In this document: positions 10,621-20,638 of the stretch, in pieces
Position numbering within the stretch: the first letter of the stretch is position 1
How the letters are laid out: every line of letters starts with the position of its first letter
Source of the DNA: Taxillus chinensis
Lineage: Eukaryota > Streptophyta > Magnoliopsida > Santalales > Loranthaceae
Length of the DNA: 64,000 nt
Reading direction: 5' to 3'
Assembly (NCBI GenBank): GCA_023512835.1
Contig: CM042084.1
Location: 54,353,031-54,417,030, forward strand
The notes under the pieces: generated by a model
The model's input: the letters and a program-made list of their open reading frames with translations, nothing else
Databases searched by the model: none
Told to the model about the DNA's origin: nothing
Program-made: the position numbers and the translations under genes

Positions 10621-11005
10621 TGTCACGGTCCGGAGCCTCACGGCACATTTTTGTAACATATTTAAGTCATTTGTAATGATTGTATAGCTCGTAGAAAGAG
10701 TTAGCACTTGTATAGGCCATTGGTACTCTCGCACCAACTTGATGTTTCCTGGTGCCAGTTGTAAAAATGCTCTAAATCCTATATGTAGAGCAAGGCTCTA
10801 GTGTTGAAACTTGTACTTGACATTTGTGCTAATATAAGTTTTCTCACTTTCAGGCATTCTCTACAACTTCCATAAATCGTTGTCCGTTGTCCCGAACGAC
10901 TCTAAACATTCACTCAAACTTAAACGGCTTACTTAGTTCATAAAGTTTCCGCTAAGCGACTAAGTGCCGCACGAGTTAGCTCGTCGTAAGACTAACTCCG
11001 TGACA
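10621..11005 (+). repeat. 5' LTR of element B, 385 bp
   Basis: TG...CA boundaries. The only difference seen from the 3' LTR is TTCATAAAG here against TTCGTAAAG there. Confidence 0.95.
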
Positions 11006-11007
11006 GG

Positions 11008-11019
11008 TGGTATCAGAGC
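11008..11019 (+). promoter_or_regulatory. Primer binding site of element B
   Basis: TGGTATCAGAGC two bases after the LTR, matching initiator tRNA-Met. Confidence 0.92.
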
Positions 11020-11069
11020 CAAGTTACGTCCAGTCGTAATTTGGTTGGTTGGGAAAAAGAGTCGAGACA

Positions 11070-12260
11070 ATGGCACACGAGGAAGGGTTTCTTGCGACGG
11101 AGGAACCGCACACGGAGCAGCAACATGGCCGTGGGCGTGAGGAGCTGCGCACTCCAGCGCCACCGAAACGTGGGAAATCCAAGACGATGCTCAAGGATCC
11201 CATGGAAGCTCGGATCTCGCTACTGGAAGGGAGTCTCACAGCCGTGAACTCCTTGGTCGGGGAACTTAGCGATCAAGTCGACAACTTGATTGCGGAAATC
11301 GCTAAGGCCGCTAAGGTCATGATCCGCGAATGCAGCCAATCGTTCGAGGGGCAAATTGAAGCGCTCAACGAGAATCTGGCTGACCTGCGGAAATACGTGG
11401 AATGTGAGATCCACGACATCCGTAGGGAGATGGAGACATTCCGCCGACATAGTCCGCAATCGGTGGGAAATCTTTGGGCCGAGTGTTACTAGCGGCGGAC
11501 ATGGCCTCATGCTAAAAGTTCCGAAACCAGCGATGTACAATGGTACTCGCAATGCCACTGCGGTGGAGAATTTTCTGTTTGGCCTAGAACAATATTTCGA
11601 GGCCATGGGCGTTGTCGATGATGTGGCCCGGATAAGCAACGCCCCAATCTTCTTTCGGGAAGCGGCCCAACTATGGTGGCGTCGGAAGCACACCGAGCGG
11701 GAGAAGGGACTTTGCGTAATCGATACGTGGGAACAATTCAAAGCGGAATTACGCAAGCATTTCGTCCCACATAATGCGAGACGGAAGTTCGGGAAACTGC
11801 GTCGATTACGGCCAGACGGGTAGTGTTCCCGACTACATCAAGGAGTTCACTACTCTTATGCTTGGAAATCGATAATATGTCCGATTCCGATTTCCTGTTT
11901 TACTTCAAGGACGGCCTAAAAGAATGGGCGAGAGTAGAATTGGATCGACGCAATGTGCAAACACTCGATGATGCCATTGCGGCCGCCGAAATGTTGGTCG
12001 ACTACTCGTCCCAATCAAAATTTGCAAAGAAGCCGTACGCGGGAAAAAGTAGGGGAGACAAAAGCGGACCGAAAAAGGATGTTGGCCACAAGGAGAGTGG
12101 ACATCCAAAAGCCTCGAGCTCAACAAATTACAAACCGAAGTTCTTCGCACGAAGAAAAGAGGCACCGAAGCCGTGCTTCATTTGCGACGGGCCGCACCGG
12201 ACCGAGAGATTGTCCGAACCGCAAGGCGATGAATGCCATCGTTGCGGAATATAACAAAGA
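11070..12260 (+). pseudogene. gag of element B (frameshifted)
   Basis: The likely start is the ATG at 11070, giving M-A-H-E-E-G-F-L. An N-terminal part with a coiled-coil-like stretch is followed, in shifted frames, by the retrotransposon gag region (A-A-Q-L-W-W-R-R-K and F-K-A-E-L-R-K-H-F-V-P) and a basic linker. A CCHC knuckle follows, starting C-F-I-C-D-G-P-H in one frame and finishing R-D-C-P in the next. Frames break near 11490, 11820 and 12200. Gag would form the virus-like particle; this copy cannot make it as one chain. Confidence 0.8.
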
Positions 12261-12540
12261 GAAGGGCGAGGAGCCTCAAGCCGACCTCGGAGCCATCCAA
12301 CACTTGAGCACTCTCTCAAAGCTCTTCTCGCCGAAGGACCAGAAAGAGAAAAATTTGCTATATGCGGACGTATCCGTCCGAGGCCAAATTGTGGGCGCAA
12401 TGCTGGATACGGGAGCGACCCACAACTTCATTGATCTGCAAGAGGCCGAACGCCTAGGCCTCAAATTATCCGAAGGAACTGGCACGATCAAAGCGGTGAA
12501 CTCCAAAGCCAGCCGGTCCACGGCATAGCAAGGGGCGTTA
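12261..12540 (+). pseudogene. Aspartic protease region of element B
   Basis: The active-site motif L-D-T-G-A-T-H-N-F-I is intact at about 12403-12432, preceded by V-R-G-Q-I-V-G-A-M. The frame stops at 12528, short of the usual C-terminal protease motif, and coding continues in other frames. Confidence 0.78.
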
Positions 12541-14215
12541 CGGTGAAAATCGGAGATTGGCAAGGGAAAGCTCGACTTCACCGTCATTCCGATGGACAAC
12601 TTTAAAATGGTGTTGGGACTTGCTTTCTTCGTCAGCGCTGGCGTTTCCTGTTCCAGCGTCCAGTTCCCTTGTGATCCTCGACAATCAGAAGATTCGAGTG
12701 ATCGCACTCAAAGGCATGCGGAAGTCGAGTGCACCGATAATTTCCGCCATGCAGTTCAAACGGGGACTCAAGCAAGACCCAAGTTATATGGTTTCGATGA
12801 GGGAACTGACGGAAGAGGAAGGGTTGGTGACTCCAACATTGCCCGAGCCGGTGGAAGCGGTTCTAAAGGAGTTCCAAGACGTTATGCCTTCGGAGTTACC
12901 AAAGCGGCTGCCGCCGAAGCGAGATGTGGATCACCACATCGAATCGGGAGCTTGGCACGAAGCCGCCAGCCATGTCACCTTACCGCATGGCACCCCCGGA
13001 GTTGGCAGAATTGCGGAAACAACTCCAGGACCTAATCGAAGCGGGCTATGTTCGACCGTCGAAGGCCCCGTTTGGCGCCCCGGTGCTATTCCAAAAGAAG
13101 AAGGATGGCGGGTTACGAATGTGTATCGACTATCAAGCGTTGAACAAGATCACTATCAAGAACAAATACCCAATACCCTTGATAGCGGACTTGTTCGACC
13201 AACTCGGGAAGGCGAGATATTTTACCAAGTTGGATCTCCGATCGGGATATTATCAAGTCCGAATAGCGGAAGGGGACGAGCCGAAGACAACATGCGTGAC
13301 GAGATATGGAGCGTTCGAATTTTTAGTCATGCCCTTCGGCCTCACCAATGCACCAGCCACTTTTTGTACGCTAATGAACAAGGTACTTCATCCGTTCCTT
13401 GACAAATTTGTAGTTGTTTATTTGGATGTCATTGTTGTATACAGCAACACGCTTGGGGAGCATATCGCTCACCTAAAGCAAGTCTTCCAAGTCTTTGGGG
13501 GAAAATGATCTATATGTCAAGAAGGAGAAGTGCTCATTTGCGAAGCAAGAAGTGGACTTTCTCGGACACCGCATCAAGGACGGGAAACTAATGATGGATC
13601 CGGCGAAGGTGCAAGCCATCCAAAAATGGGAGCCGCCGACAAAAGTCCCGAGCTACGATCATTCCCTGGGACTCGTAAACTACTATCGTCGGTTCATTGA
13701 GGGTTACTCCGCCATTGCAACACCCTTAACCGACTTGCTAAAGAAGAACCATCCATGGCACCGGCGGACGAGTGCCAAGCCTCCTTCGAGCGATTGAAAC
13801 AAGCGATCTCGGAGGGAGCCGGTTGTGGTGCTGCCCGATTATGACAAACCCTTCGAAGTCCACACGGATGCGTCCGACATTGCCATTGGGGAGTCATAAT
13901 GCAGGACAGACACCCTATCGCCTACGAGAGCCGCAAGTTGAACGACACCGAAAGGCGATATACGGTGCAAGACAAGGAAATGACCGCTATTATTTATTGT
14001 CTTCGCACATGGCGACATTATCTCGCTTGGAAGTCGATTCGTAATCATGACGGACAACATCGCAACGAGCTACTTCCAATCGCAGAAAAAGCTGAGCCCC
14101 AAGCAAGCTCGGTGGCAAGACTTCCTGGCCGAATTCGATTACAAACTACAATACAAGCCGGGTAAAGCTAATGTTGTGGCCGACGCACTAAGCCCGGAAG
14201 ACGAAGTTAGCGGCC
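12541..14215 (+). pseudogene. Reverse transcriptase and RNase H of element B, catalytic Asp lost
   Basis: RT motifs are clear: [33 protein letters not shown]. The catalytic box reads Y-L-D-V instead of Y-L-D-D, with codon GTC at 13428-13430, so one of the two metal-binding aspartates is missing. Frames change near 13500 and 13790. RNase H follows (D-A-S-D near 13868; K-A-N-V-V-A-D-A-L-S near 14165-14195), also frameshifted. Confidence 0.87.
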
Positions 14216-15206
14216 TTGTCTTCCACCGAAGACACACAGGAGCGACTTCCTTGATCGAATCAAGGAAGGAATGACACATGACCCTGTAGCCAACAACTTG
14301 CTTAAGTTGGCTACCGAAGGAAAGACTCGTCGGTTTTGGGTTGAAAATGGCGTACTAGTGACAGTTGGCCAACGAGTCTTTGTTCCGAGATGGGGGAACT
14401 TGCGGAAAGATGTTATGAAGGAGTGTCACGACGCATTATGGGCTGGTCACCCAGGCGTGGCACGAACACTGGCCCTCATCAATCGCTATTATTATTGGCC
14501 ACAAATGCAAGATGACGTTGAGGCGTACGTGAAGACTTGTCTTGTTTGCCAGCAAGATAAGATTGAGCAACAACAACCTGCGGGACTTTTGGAACCTTTG
14601 CCGATTCCGGAGAGACCGTGGGAAAGCGTCTCAATGGATTTCATCGTGGCCTTACCCAAGTCCGACGGATTTGGGAGCATCCTGGTGGTGGTGGATCGAT
14701 TTAGCAAGTACGCCACATTCATTCCAACATCACCGGATTGCAAAGTTGATGAAGCAGCTCGCTTATTTTTCAAAAATGTGGTGAAGTTATGGGGAGTTCC
14801 AAAAGCATCATCGGTGACCGAGATCCCCGCTTCACCGGGAAATTTTGGCGCGAGTTGTTCAAGTTGTTGGGGACGGAGCTGAATTTTTCCACAAGTTTTC
14901 ATCCTCAAACAGACGGCCGACGGAGCGCATCAATGCCCTTTCGGAGCAATATTTGCGGCACTATGTGAGTGCCCATCGGGAGACCGGGCAAAGTTGCTCG
15001 ATGTTGCTCGGTTTTCTTATAATCTCCAACGGAGCGAAGCGACAGGGAAGAGCCCGTTCGAAATTGTCACGGGGCAACAACCACTTACTCCAAGTCTTCG
15101 TTGTCTCGCCATACACCTGGTAATAATCCCTCCGCTTACAAAGTCGCGAAAGAGTGGCTAGAAGAGTCGGACATTACGAGGCGTGTCTTGATAAGGTGCT
15201 AAGCGG
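14216..15206 (+). pseudogene. Integrase of element B (frameshifted)
   Basis: The HHCC zinc-binding region is present (H-P-G-V-A-R-T-L and C-L-V-C-Q-Q-D-K, about 14450-14565). The catalytic core follows (M-D-F-I-V-A-L-P-K and V-V-D-R-F-S-K-Y), then the frame is lost near 14810. The region of the remaining catalytic residues lies in other frames up to about 15120. Strand-transfer activity is not expected from this copy. Confidence 0.82.
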
Positions 15207-15713
15207 ATGAAGAAATGGGCCGACGCCAAGCGACGTCCGAAGGAGTTCGCGGTAGGAGACAAAGTCATGGTGAAGTTACTCCCAAACCAATTCAAGTCTC
15301 TCCGCCAAGTGCACAAGGGCTTGATCCGAAGGTACGAAGGCCCCTTTCCGATCATCAAACGGATAGGGAAGACATCATACCAAGTCCAACTTCCTCCAAG
15401 ACTGAAGATCCACAATGTCTTTCACGTGAGCCTCCTGAAGACCTTTCATGAAGACGCCGAAGATCCAAGTCGGGGAGAATCAAGTCGAGCACCAACCGCC
15501 GTCGTCACCGCGTTCGACAAGGAAGTGGAGCACATCCTAGCCGACCGAGTGATACGAAGACGAGGAGTTCCCAACTACTCGGAGTACTTGATCCAGTGGA
15601 AGGGCCTGCCCAATCAAGAAAACAGTTGGGAGCGCGAAGACCCGCTGTGGCAGTTCGCGGACCACATCAAGCGCTACAAGGAAGCAGACGTGACGAGGAC
15701 GCCACGAGCTTAA
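15207..15713 (+). pseudogene. Integrase C-terminus with chromodomain
   Basis: An open stretch encodes G-D-K-V-M-V-K-L and H-N-V-F-H-V-S-L-L-K, the usual integrase tail, then a chromodomain (E-V-E-H-I-L-A-D-R-V-I through L-I-Q-W-K-G-L-P, ending in a N-S-W-E helix, about 15510-15640). In chromoviruses this module directs integration to marked chromatin. This part is open but is separated from the rest of pol by frameshifts. Confidence 0.87.
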
Positions 15714-15724
15714 GTGGGGGAGGA
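15712..15724 (+). other. Polypurine tract of element B
   Basis: AAGTGGGGGAGGA immediately precedes the 3' LTR. Confidence 0.88.
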
Positions 15725-16109
15725 TGTCACGGTCCGGAGCCTCACGGCACATTTTTGTAACATATTTAAGTCATTTGTAATGATTGTATAGCTCGTAGAA
15801 AGAGTTAGCACTTGTATAGGCCATTGGTACTCTCGCACCAACTTGATGTTTCCTGGTGCCAGTTGTAAAAATGCTCTAAATCCTATATGTAGAGCAAGGC
15901 TCTAGTGTTGAAACTTGTACTTGACATTTGTGCTAATATAAGTTTTCTCACTTTCAGGCATTCTCTACAACTTCCATAAATCGTTGTCCGTTGTCCCGAA
16001 CGACTCTAAACATTCACTCAAACTTAAACGGCTTACTTAGTTCGTAAAGTTTCCGCTAAGCGACTAAGTGCCGCACGAGTTAGCTCGTCGTAAGACTAAC
16101 TCCGTGACA
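15725..16109 (+). repeat. 3' LTR of element B, 385 bp
   Basis: Same length and nearly the same sequence as the 5' LTR. Followed by GCTG, which also precedes the 5' LTR. Confidence 0.95.
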
Positions 16110-16313
16110 GCTGGATGCTGAGGCCTAGAGTGGAGCGTGCCTTGCGTAGAGAGGAGAAGAATAGAATTAGAAAGAGAGGGTGTGCGGCGGCTAGGTTTAG
16201 GGTGTGCACTTTTTTTTCCTCTTAATATTTTAATTAAATATTAATATTAATTTTTTTTAAATGGGCCAGGGTGTGCAAGTGCACACCCTCAGCCCTATGT
16301 AGCGCTGCCCCTG

Positions 16314-16321
16314 GTCATATT
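16314..16321. repeat. Target site duplication of hAT, right copy
   Basis: GTCATATT, identical to 7895-7902. Confidence 0.8.
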
Positions 16322-16401
16322 ATATTTTTAATAACACTTTTAGAAAGTGTCGTTAAATGTAAAAAAAGAAAGCGCCATCTTTGATAGTTTTTCTTGTAGT
16401 G
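16322..16401 (-). mobile_element. Right terminus of a CACTA-like element
   Basis: Reverse complement begins CACTACAAGAAAAACTATC, the standard CACTA terminus, followed by the subterminal motif AACGACACTTTC. Its other half is 7787-7894. Confidence 0.68.
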
Positions 16402-16839
16402 CAAGGCATTTAAGATTATATTTTCGAGAGTCCAGCATTTAAAACACGCGTTTTGGACCGTTGAAATCCATTTCCGAAAAAAAAGCAGCACTTAATATGT
16501 TGGGCACTTAATAAAATCGCCAAAATGGTGTCATTTTGAGGTTGTTAACGGGAGAAAACTCGAAGATTCAACGCTGACCTAGATATTTGACTTGGAAACT
16601 TAAAGGTTTGACTCAAAGACTCGTAGATTTAAAACTAACTTGAAGACTCCAAGTTTTGACTCAAAACTTGAAGGTTTGACTCAAAGATAAGACTCGAAGC
16701 TTTTAACTCGAAGCCCCGACTTGGGGGTTTGATTCGAAGATAATACTTGAAGACTCGAGAGATAAGGGTCAAGATTTGAAGTTTTTTAAAACTTTTAATT
16801 ACTTTTTTTGTTATTGCCAAAAAATGCCAAAATGAGATG
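16402..16839. repeat. Unassigned DNA with CGAAG/CTCAAAG degenerate repeats
   Basis: From about 16550 to 16770 short imperfect units such as GACTCGAAG, GACTCAAAG and CTTGAAGACTC recur. The same style of repeat appears at 36440-37170 and, on the opposite strand, at 39540-40210. Confidence 0.55.
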
Positions 16840-17163
16840 TCTCGTGAGGATGATTTGGGAAGACCCGTATTCGCATAAATTGATGTTTCGAGAAATTTCA
16901 TGACCACATTTTTAAGCGGTTTGACTAAGAGCATTGAACGTCTTTTGGCAAGTTTGACTTTTTCTTACAAAAACTATTTTAGCCATAACTTCTTCATTTC
17001 ACCTCAAAATTGAGCATGATCAAGTGCATTGGTCTCTAATTTTCATCATCTATCCTTTGGTGTTGGCCTCGGGGCATATTGAAGTCTTGTAGAAGTGGTT
17101 CTCAATCTTAGACTTCTTTGCTGAGTATGTCGGCGATCTGGCCTGGTCAAAATTGGGTCCAAC
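16840..17163 (+). repeat. Old dispersed repeat, copy 2 (LTR-like end)
   Basis: Diverged direct copy of 7440-7786, with CCATAACTTCTTCATTTCACC near 16982 and the same GGGTCCAACA end. Confidence 0.4.
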
Positions 17164-18639
17164 AGTAAATTATATTTAATCTCGTAACATTACTTATTTT
17201 ACCAAAAACAATGATGTTGCATTTATTAAGCCTTAATATCACGTGGATTGTGTTCTTCCACCATTTTCATCTTTTTGTGTTAAACTTTTACTAAAACTCA
17301 TTCATTGAATTATCATCATTATTAAATGCTAGTTGACCCACCTTGTAATAAGTGCTTTAGATATTAGGGGGCTCTGAAACCACACTTCTAGTTCCATTGT
17401 CAACCAATTTTTTAAATGTTTTTTCACCAAATTTAGTAAGTTTTGGATCTCTCACACCTTTTTAATTATTTTTATTTATTAATATTATATTCATTTCAAT
17501 TATTACTATTAGGTTTCGAACCCTTCACCTACGACTTCAGCTTCATTAGATCTTACTTTCTACCGGTTAAATTAATCCTTGGCCTTAAACCAATTCATTA
17601 ACAAATAATGAAGCACCCCCAGGGTCAAGGTCGGTCATGAGATTCAAAAGGCCTACAGTGAAACTTAAATGGAGTACTTTATCTCCTAATATTCTAAAAT
17701 AATAAAATTATTTGTATATGCATATTAAAATATTTTTATTATTATTATTACTTTACTAAAATTATAAAAACAACATAAAATTTTAAAAATATATTTTATT
17801 ATCAAAATTGTAAATTAAAAAATATAATAATAAAAGATGCTAATGATAGAAATTATTGTTTTTATTAGTATAAAATAAAAGAGGACGAGGCATTGAAACC
17901 AAGCAAGGCCATAGACAAAGCAAACTAATCAAATTACATTTTAAACAACCTATAAACAAATCATAATAAACGCAATAAACAAATCACAACAAACGCAGTC
18001 AAACAAAAGCTTAAAATTACCAAAGTCACACAATTAATTGCCTTTTAATTTTGAAATCACACAAGTTTTTTTTTTTTTGAAAATAAAAATAAAAAATCCA
18101 CGTGATCATCATTCATCGCCTCCGCGGCCCCCTGCACGGCCTTTAAAAAAAACAGATTGGACGGTCCCTGATTCGTCAAAATCAAGTCCATCGAATCACA
18201 GCCGTCCGTCTGCTGCTACTGTGCCCAAAGCAAATCCCTCGCTGCCGTCCCATACACACACACTTATCCACGAACGCGTGCTCCGCACGCTCTGCTTTTC
18301 TGAAAAAACAAAAAGAAAAAAAAAGAAGAGATTAAATTTGGGGAATTCCCCTTTGCTGATTCGTCAGTCCTCACCATCCTGACGGCGACCCTCCCTACGG
18401 ATCTCCACAAGCATAACCCACGAAACAAACGACGATGTGTTACTCCGTCCATTGTAAACGGCGAAACGTGACCCTTCTTATTTATTTGCTTGTTATTATT
18501 GCTATTATAACAGTAAACATAATAAATTGTTATTTATTTATATACAGGAAAGATGAGTAAGTAGGGTGTAACGACGTAACGACACCGTTTTATTCCATAA
18601 AATATGCTCCATACTCGTTACATATAAGAGTAAGGCCTG
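17164..18639. other. AT-rich intergenic DNA
   Basis: No gene or clear mobile element seen. A moderately GC-richer stretch (18110-18450) may be upstream regulatory DNA of the BRX-type gene, but nothing specific was identified. Confidence 0.4.
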
Positions 18640-19043
18640 TCGCGCTGATTCTGTTATGTCCCTTCTCTTTTCGCTCTTCTGCTCGGGTGTCGAGTCCCTA
18701 ACGTTCGTATCCTTATTTGAATCCGACAATCCTCCATTGTTATCCGGAGAGGATCTCGTGGCTCTTTTCATTCTGCATTTGGGGGGCCAGAGCAGTGCAT
18801 TTTTCCTGTCAAGCGCTTCGCGACGGGAAATGAAAACATAGACGGTTCGGTACGTCCTTGTTAGGAGGTTTCTGGGTCTTCCATCGCCATTCATTTGATA
18901 GAACATTTCAATGTTTTGTCTCGATTTGGAGCTTCCTTCATTCACTTGAGTGAGCTTTCGACAGCTCGCCTCTGGGATTTCAAGGAGAGTTTTTAACTTC
19001 GCCACCGAAAGAACCCAAGGTTTCGTTCGATCCATCGAACGAT
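18640..19043 (+). other. Possible 5' untranslated exon of the BRX-type gene
   Basis: GC-rich, pyrimidine-rich DNA ends in GATGGAG followed by GTAAATAT, a plausible splice donor at 19044. BRX-family genes often carry spliced leaders, but no acceptor was pinned down and transcript data would be needed. Confidence 0.25.
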
Positions 19044-20176
19044 GGAGGTAAATATAGACTTCTAATCGAATCGAGAATGAGATTTGTGATGTTTTAATAA
19101 CTCCTGCTCTCTATTATCTGCGGTACGGATTTTGAACACTAAATGCCTAGTCCAATCTGCAGCCGGGCAAGGCATTACTTGTTAGTTCCTCTAATTAGTC
19201 TCCTCTGATTTATTCTCCTCGATATTCTGTAACGGTAATAATAATGAGAGATTTTTGCTGCCAAATTTTACACGTTTTCTTTTAATGTTTTGTTTTTGGT
19301 ATATGTTATTGATGAAAACAATTTTAAAAATAAAACTATAGGAAGAGTTTTATTTTTATTTTAAACATGTTTATGGTCGTGTGTCATTCGCCAGACATGG
19401 CCGCCGTGAATTGAAGGAGAAAAAGCCGAAAGCCAAAGCCCAAATAAAACGCTCAAGGCTAAAAGAGACAAAGCGAAGCCTGTTTGTGCCGCGTTGCCGG
19501 TTCCCGTTTGGTGAGTCAGTTTCGAATATATATTATAAAACATCATGTCCATTTTCCTATAATCTCCCATTTGACCTCTTCTATTCTTGTGGCATGAGGT
19601 GATTCTTATTCTGCATTTCGGTCTCCGTGTTGAATCATCCATTGCTTTCATTCTTGGACACAAAGAACACACAGTGGCCCATCTCGCAGCCACATAAAGA
19701 AACAAATAGATTCTTTCCCTGTTTTTTTTTATTATTATGTATAATAGTCTTTTTTTTCTTTCTTTTTTTTCATTTATTTCCTTTTTCTTTTTGGATCGCT
19801 CTCTTTTTTAAGCCTGCCTTGCTTTGCTTTGCTTTGTTTGGGATTTTGTTGAATAATGAAAGTGAAATTAGACCCATTCGGGATTTGGAATATAAAGATA
19901 TGAGAAATGAGATTGTTGGCTTGGGTTTGATATTTGTCGGGGAAACTTCGACCCTCACTCAATCTCTGATTCTTTATTCGGGCATGTACGTAAAGGCTCC
20001 CTAGTGTAGTCTAGGGCACGCATACACAGCCTCCACAAAGCCTATCACCATCCCACTAGAGACCCACTTTCAGCTTTTCAGGTCACACCATCCACTTTTA
20101 ATTGTTTCATTTCATTTTTATTTTTGGTTATGGTTAGAATCTCTCTCATCCCCAGCTTCGTTCTTGATCTCCCTGT

Positions 20177-20179
<3 letters not shown>

Positions 20180-20207
<28 letters not shown>
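20180..20207 (+). repeat. (CT)n microsatellite upstream of the BRX-type gene
   Basis: A run of CT about 430 bp before the start codon, probably in the leader or promoter, where plant genes often carry pyrimidine patches. Confidence 0.88.
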
Positions 20208-20212
<5 letters not shown>

Positions 20213-20638
20213 TTTGGTCCTACTCTTCTGCCGTCTAAAGTTGGGATCCGGACATGTTTTTTATTCTGGGGTGGGGGGGTTATGTTTAGGGTGTCACTGC
20301 GTATTGTGATGGATTTATTTACGGACACATACAGACAATCAGCTTGTGGGTATGCCACGTCTGCAAAAAACCAAGCACATAAAGCACATAAAGCATGTCC
20401 TTCCCCTACACGAATTCCATCATTTTTGGTGTCATAATAATGAACCTACGGTGATCTTGCTTTTACGAAACCAATTTTCTATATGTTTTAAAAAAAGTAG
20501 AAATGTACTGTTTCTACATTACCTTATAGTCTTTATTGATTATGAGTTGTTACTTGTTTCTTTTTCTTTTATCAAATCAAAATGTAGGGGGGACAGGAAG
20601 GGTTAAAGCATATTAATTAACGAACAAAGAGGGCGAAG

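Larger units (their letters stand above)
10621..16109 (+). mobile_element. Element B: chromodomain Ty3/gypsy retrotransposon (chromovirus), complete but mutated
   Basis: Two 385-bp LTRs begin TGTCACGGTCC, end CTCCGTGACA and differ at one position that I can find. An iMet primer site, gag, protease, RT, RNase H, integrase, chromodomain and purine tract follow in canonical order. GCTG flanks both ends as a probable 4-bp target duplication. The pol frame is broken several times. Confidence 0.93.
7903..16313. mobile_element. hAT DNA transposon with nested LTR retrotransposons
   Basis: The ends are CGGGGGCGACTCTA on the left and, in reverse complement, CAGGGGCAGCGCTA on the right, with 10 of 14 positions matching. 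An exact 8-bp duplication GTCATATT flanks the element. A hAT transposase C-terminal fragment is encoded on the minus strand near the left end. Two later insertions (8297-9886 and 10621-16109) account for most of the length; without them the hAT is about 1.3 kb and lacks most of its transposase. Confidence 0.78.

Noticed and set aside
18538..19035. 165-codon minus-strand open frame
   Set aside because: No family similarity, lies in the likely BRX-type leader area and is antisense to it.
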